NCBI GenBank assembly: GCA_947259815.1
Contig: CAMYNO010000042.1
Span: 1 to 5,289 of the forward strand
Direction of reading: 5' to 3'
Length of the DNA stretch: 5,289 nt
Source: an uncultured Parvularculaceae bacterium
Lineage (GTDB): Bacteria; Pseudomonadota; Alphaproteobacteria; Caulobacterales; Parvularculaceae
In this document: positions 5,126 to 5,289 of the stretch, one piece after another
Position numbering within the stretch: the stretch's first letter is position 1
How the letters are laid out: each line of letters opens with the position of its first letter
Notes under the pieces: model-generated
What the model was told of the DNA's origin: nothing
What the model saw: the letters and a program-made list of their open reading frames with translations, nothing else
The model's database searches: none
Translations under genes and position numbers: made by a program

Positions 5126-5289
5126 CTACTCCATTCTGTTTCGGTCGCGGAAAGTCACGATCTGAAGTTTGTCTTCGCCTACATGATCGCGAATGGTTCG
5201 ATACAGATTGATCGTCGCAAACCGGCTCCACTCATTCGACTGAACGACATTGAACATCATTGACGTCGCCCGGCTGGTGACAAGACCGG
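5126..5289 (-). CDS. C-terminal part of an unidentified protein (5' end outside the window)
   Basis: On the minus strand a frame is open from the window edge to a TAG at 5128-5126, giving 54 codons. The visible sequence contains a Ser/Met/Phe-rich segment (TSRATSMMFNVVQ), then SNEWSRFATINLYRTIRDH, then KLQIVTFRDRNRME at the end. The composition is that of a real folded protein, an alpha helix followed by a final strand, rather than an out-of-frame shadow. I do not recognise the family. It converges on the copper chaperone gene with 9 bp between the stop codons, and that gap consists of the palindrome GGCGCGCC plus one base. Confidence 0.55.
   Translation of the reverse strand, partial: GLVTSRATSMMFNVVQSNEWSRFATINLYRTIRDHVGEDKLQIVTFRDRNRME

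Overview
The window is a compact, GC-rich stretch of an alphaproteobacterial chromosome. Three things support that placement. A 74-residue DUF3126 protein is present, a family known from Alphaproteobacteria. A short stand-alone PhoH ATPase is present. Two palindromic intergenic elements have the 'AAGTGG..ACCGGTT' core and double-hairpin layout that I recall from dispersed repeats of rhizobia and their relatives. The genus cannot be told from the sequence.

Layout, left to right. Positions 1-93 hold the last 30 codons of an unidentified + strand gene. Next is a 197-aa protein (108-701, +) with an N-terminal GYF_2 domain and a C-terminal region that I read as a SinR/Cas2-like ferredoxin fold. 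A 268-bp gap with an AT-rich patch and small hairpins leads to phoH (970-1740, +). Palindromic element 1 abuts the phoH stop codon. After more inverted and direct repeats comes a single-pass membrane-anchored protein of unknown function (2005-2766, +). Element 2 lies between this gene and the converging minus-strand operon. That operon runs DUF3126 gene (4557-4333), then a polytopic membrane protein of about 14 helices (4321-2903), which starts at TTG and is probably translationally coupled. The operon diverges from a PCuAC-type periplasmic copper chaperone lipoprotein (4637-5116, +) across a 79-bp region with candidate promoters on both strands. The right edge holds the C-terminal part of a minus-strand gene (5126-5289) that converges on the copper chaperone with a 9-bp gap.

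The genes do not form one obvious pathway, and this looks like ordinary core or near-core chromosome, with no integrase, transposase, CRISPR array, tRNA or rRNA. The points most worth a second look are the GYF/Cas2-like fusion, the two related palindromic elements placed at gene ends, and the large membrane protein, whose two halves resemble each other and faintly recall RND/MMPL membrane bundles. No complete undescribed system can be claimed from this window.
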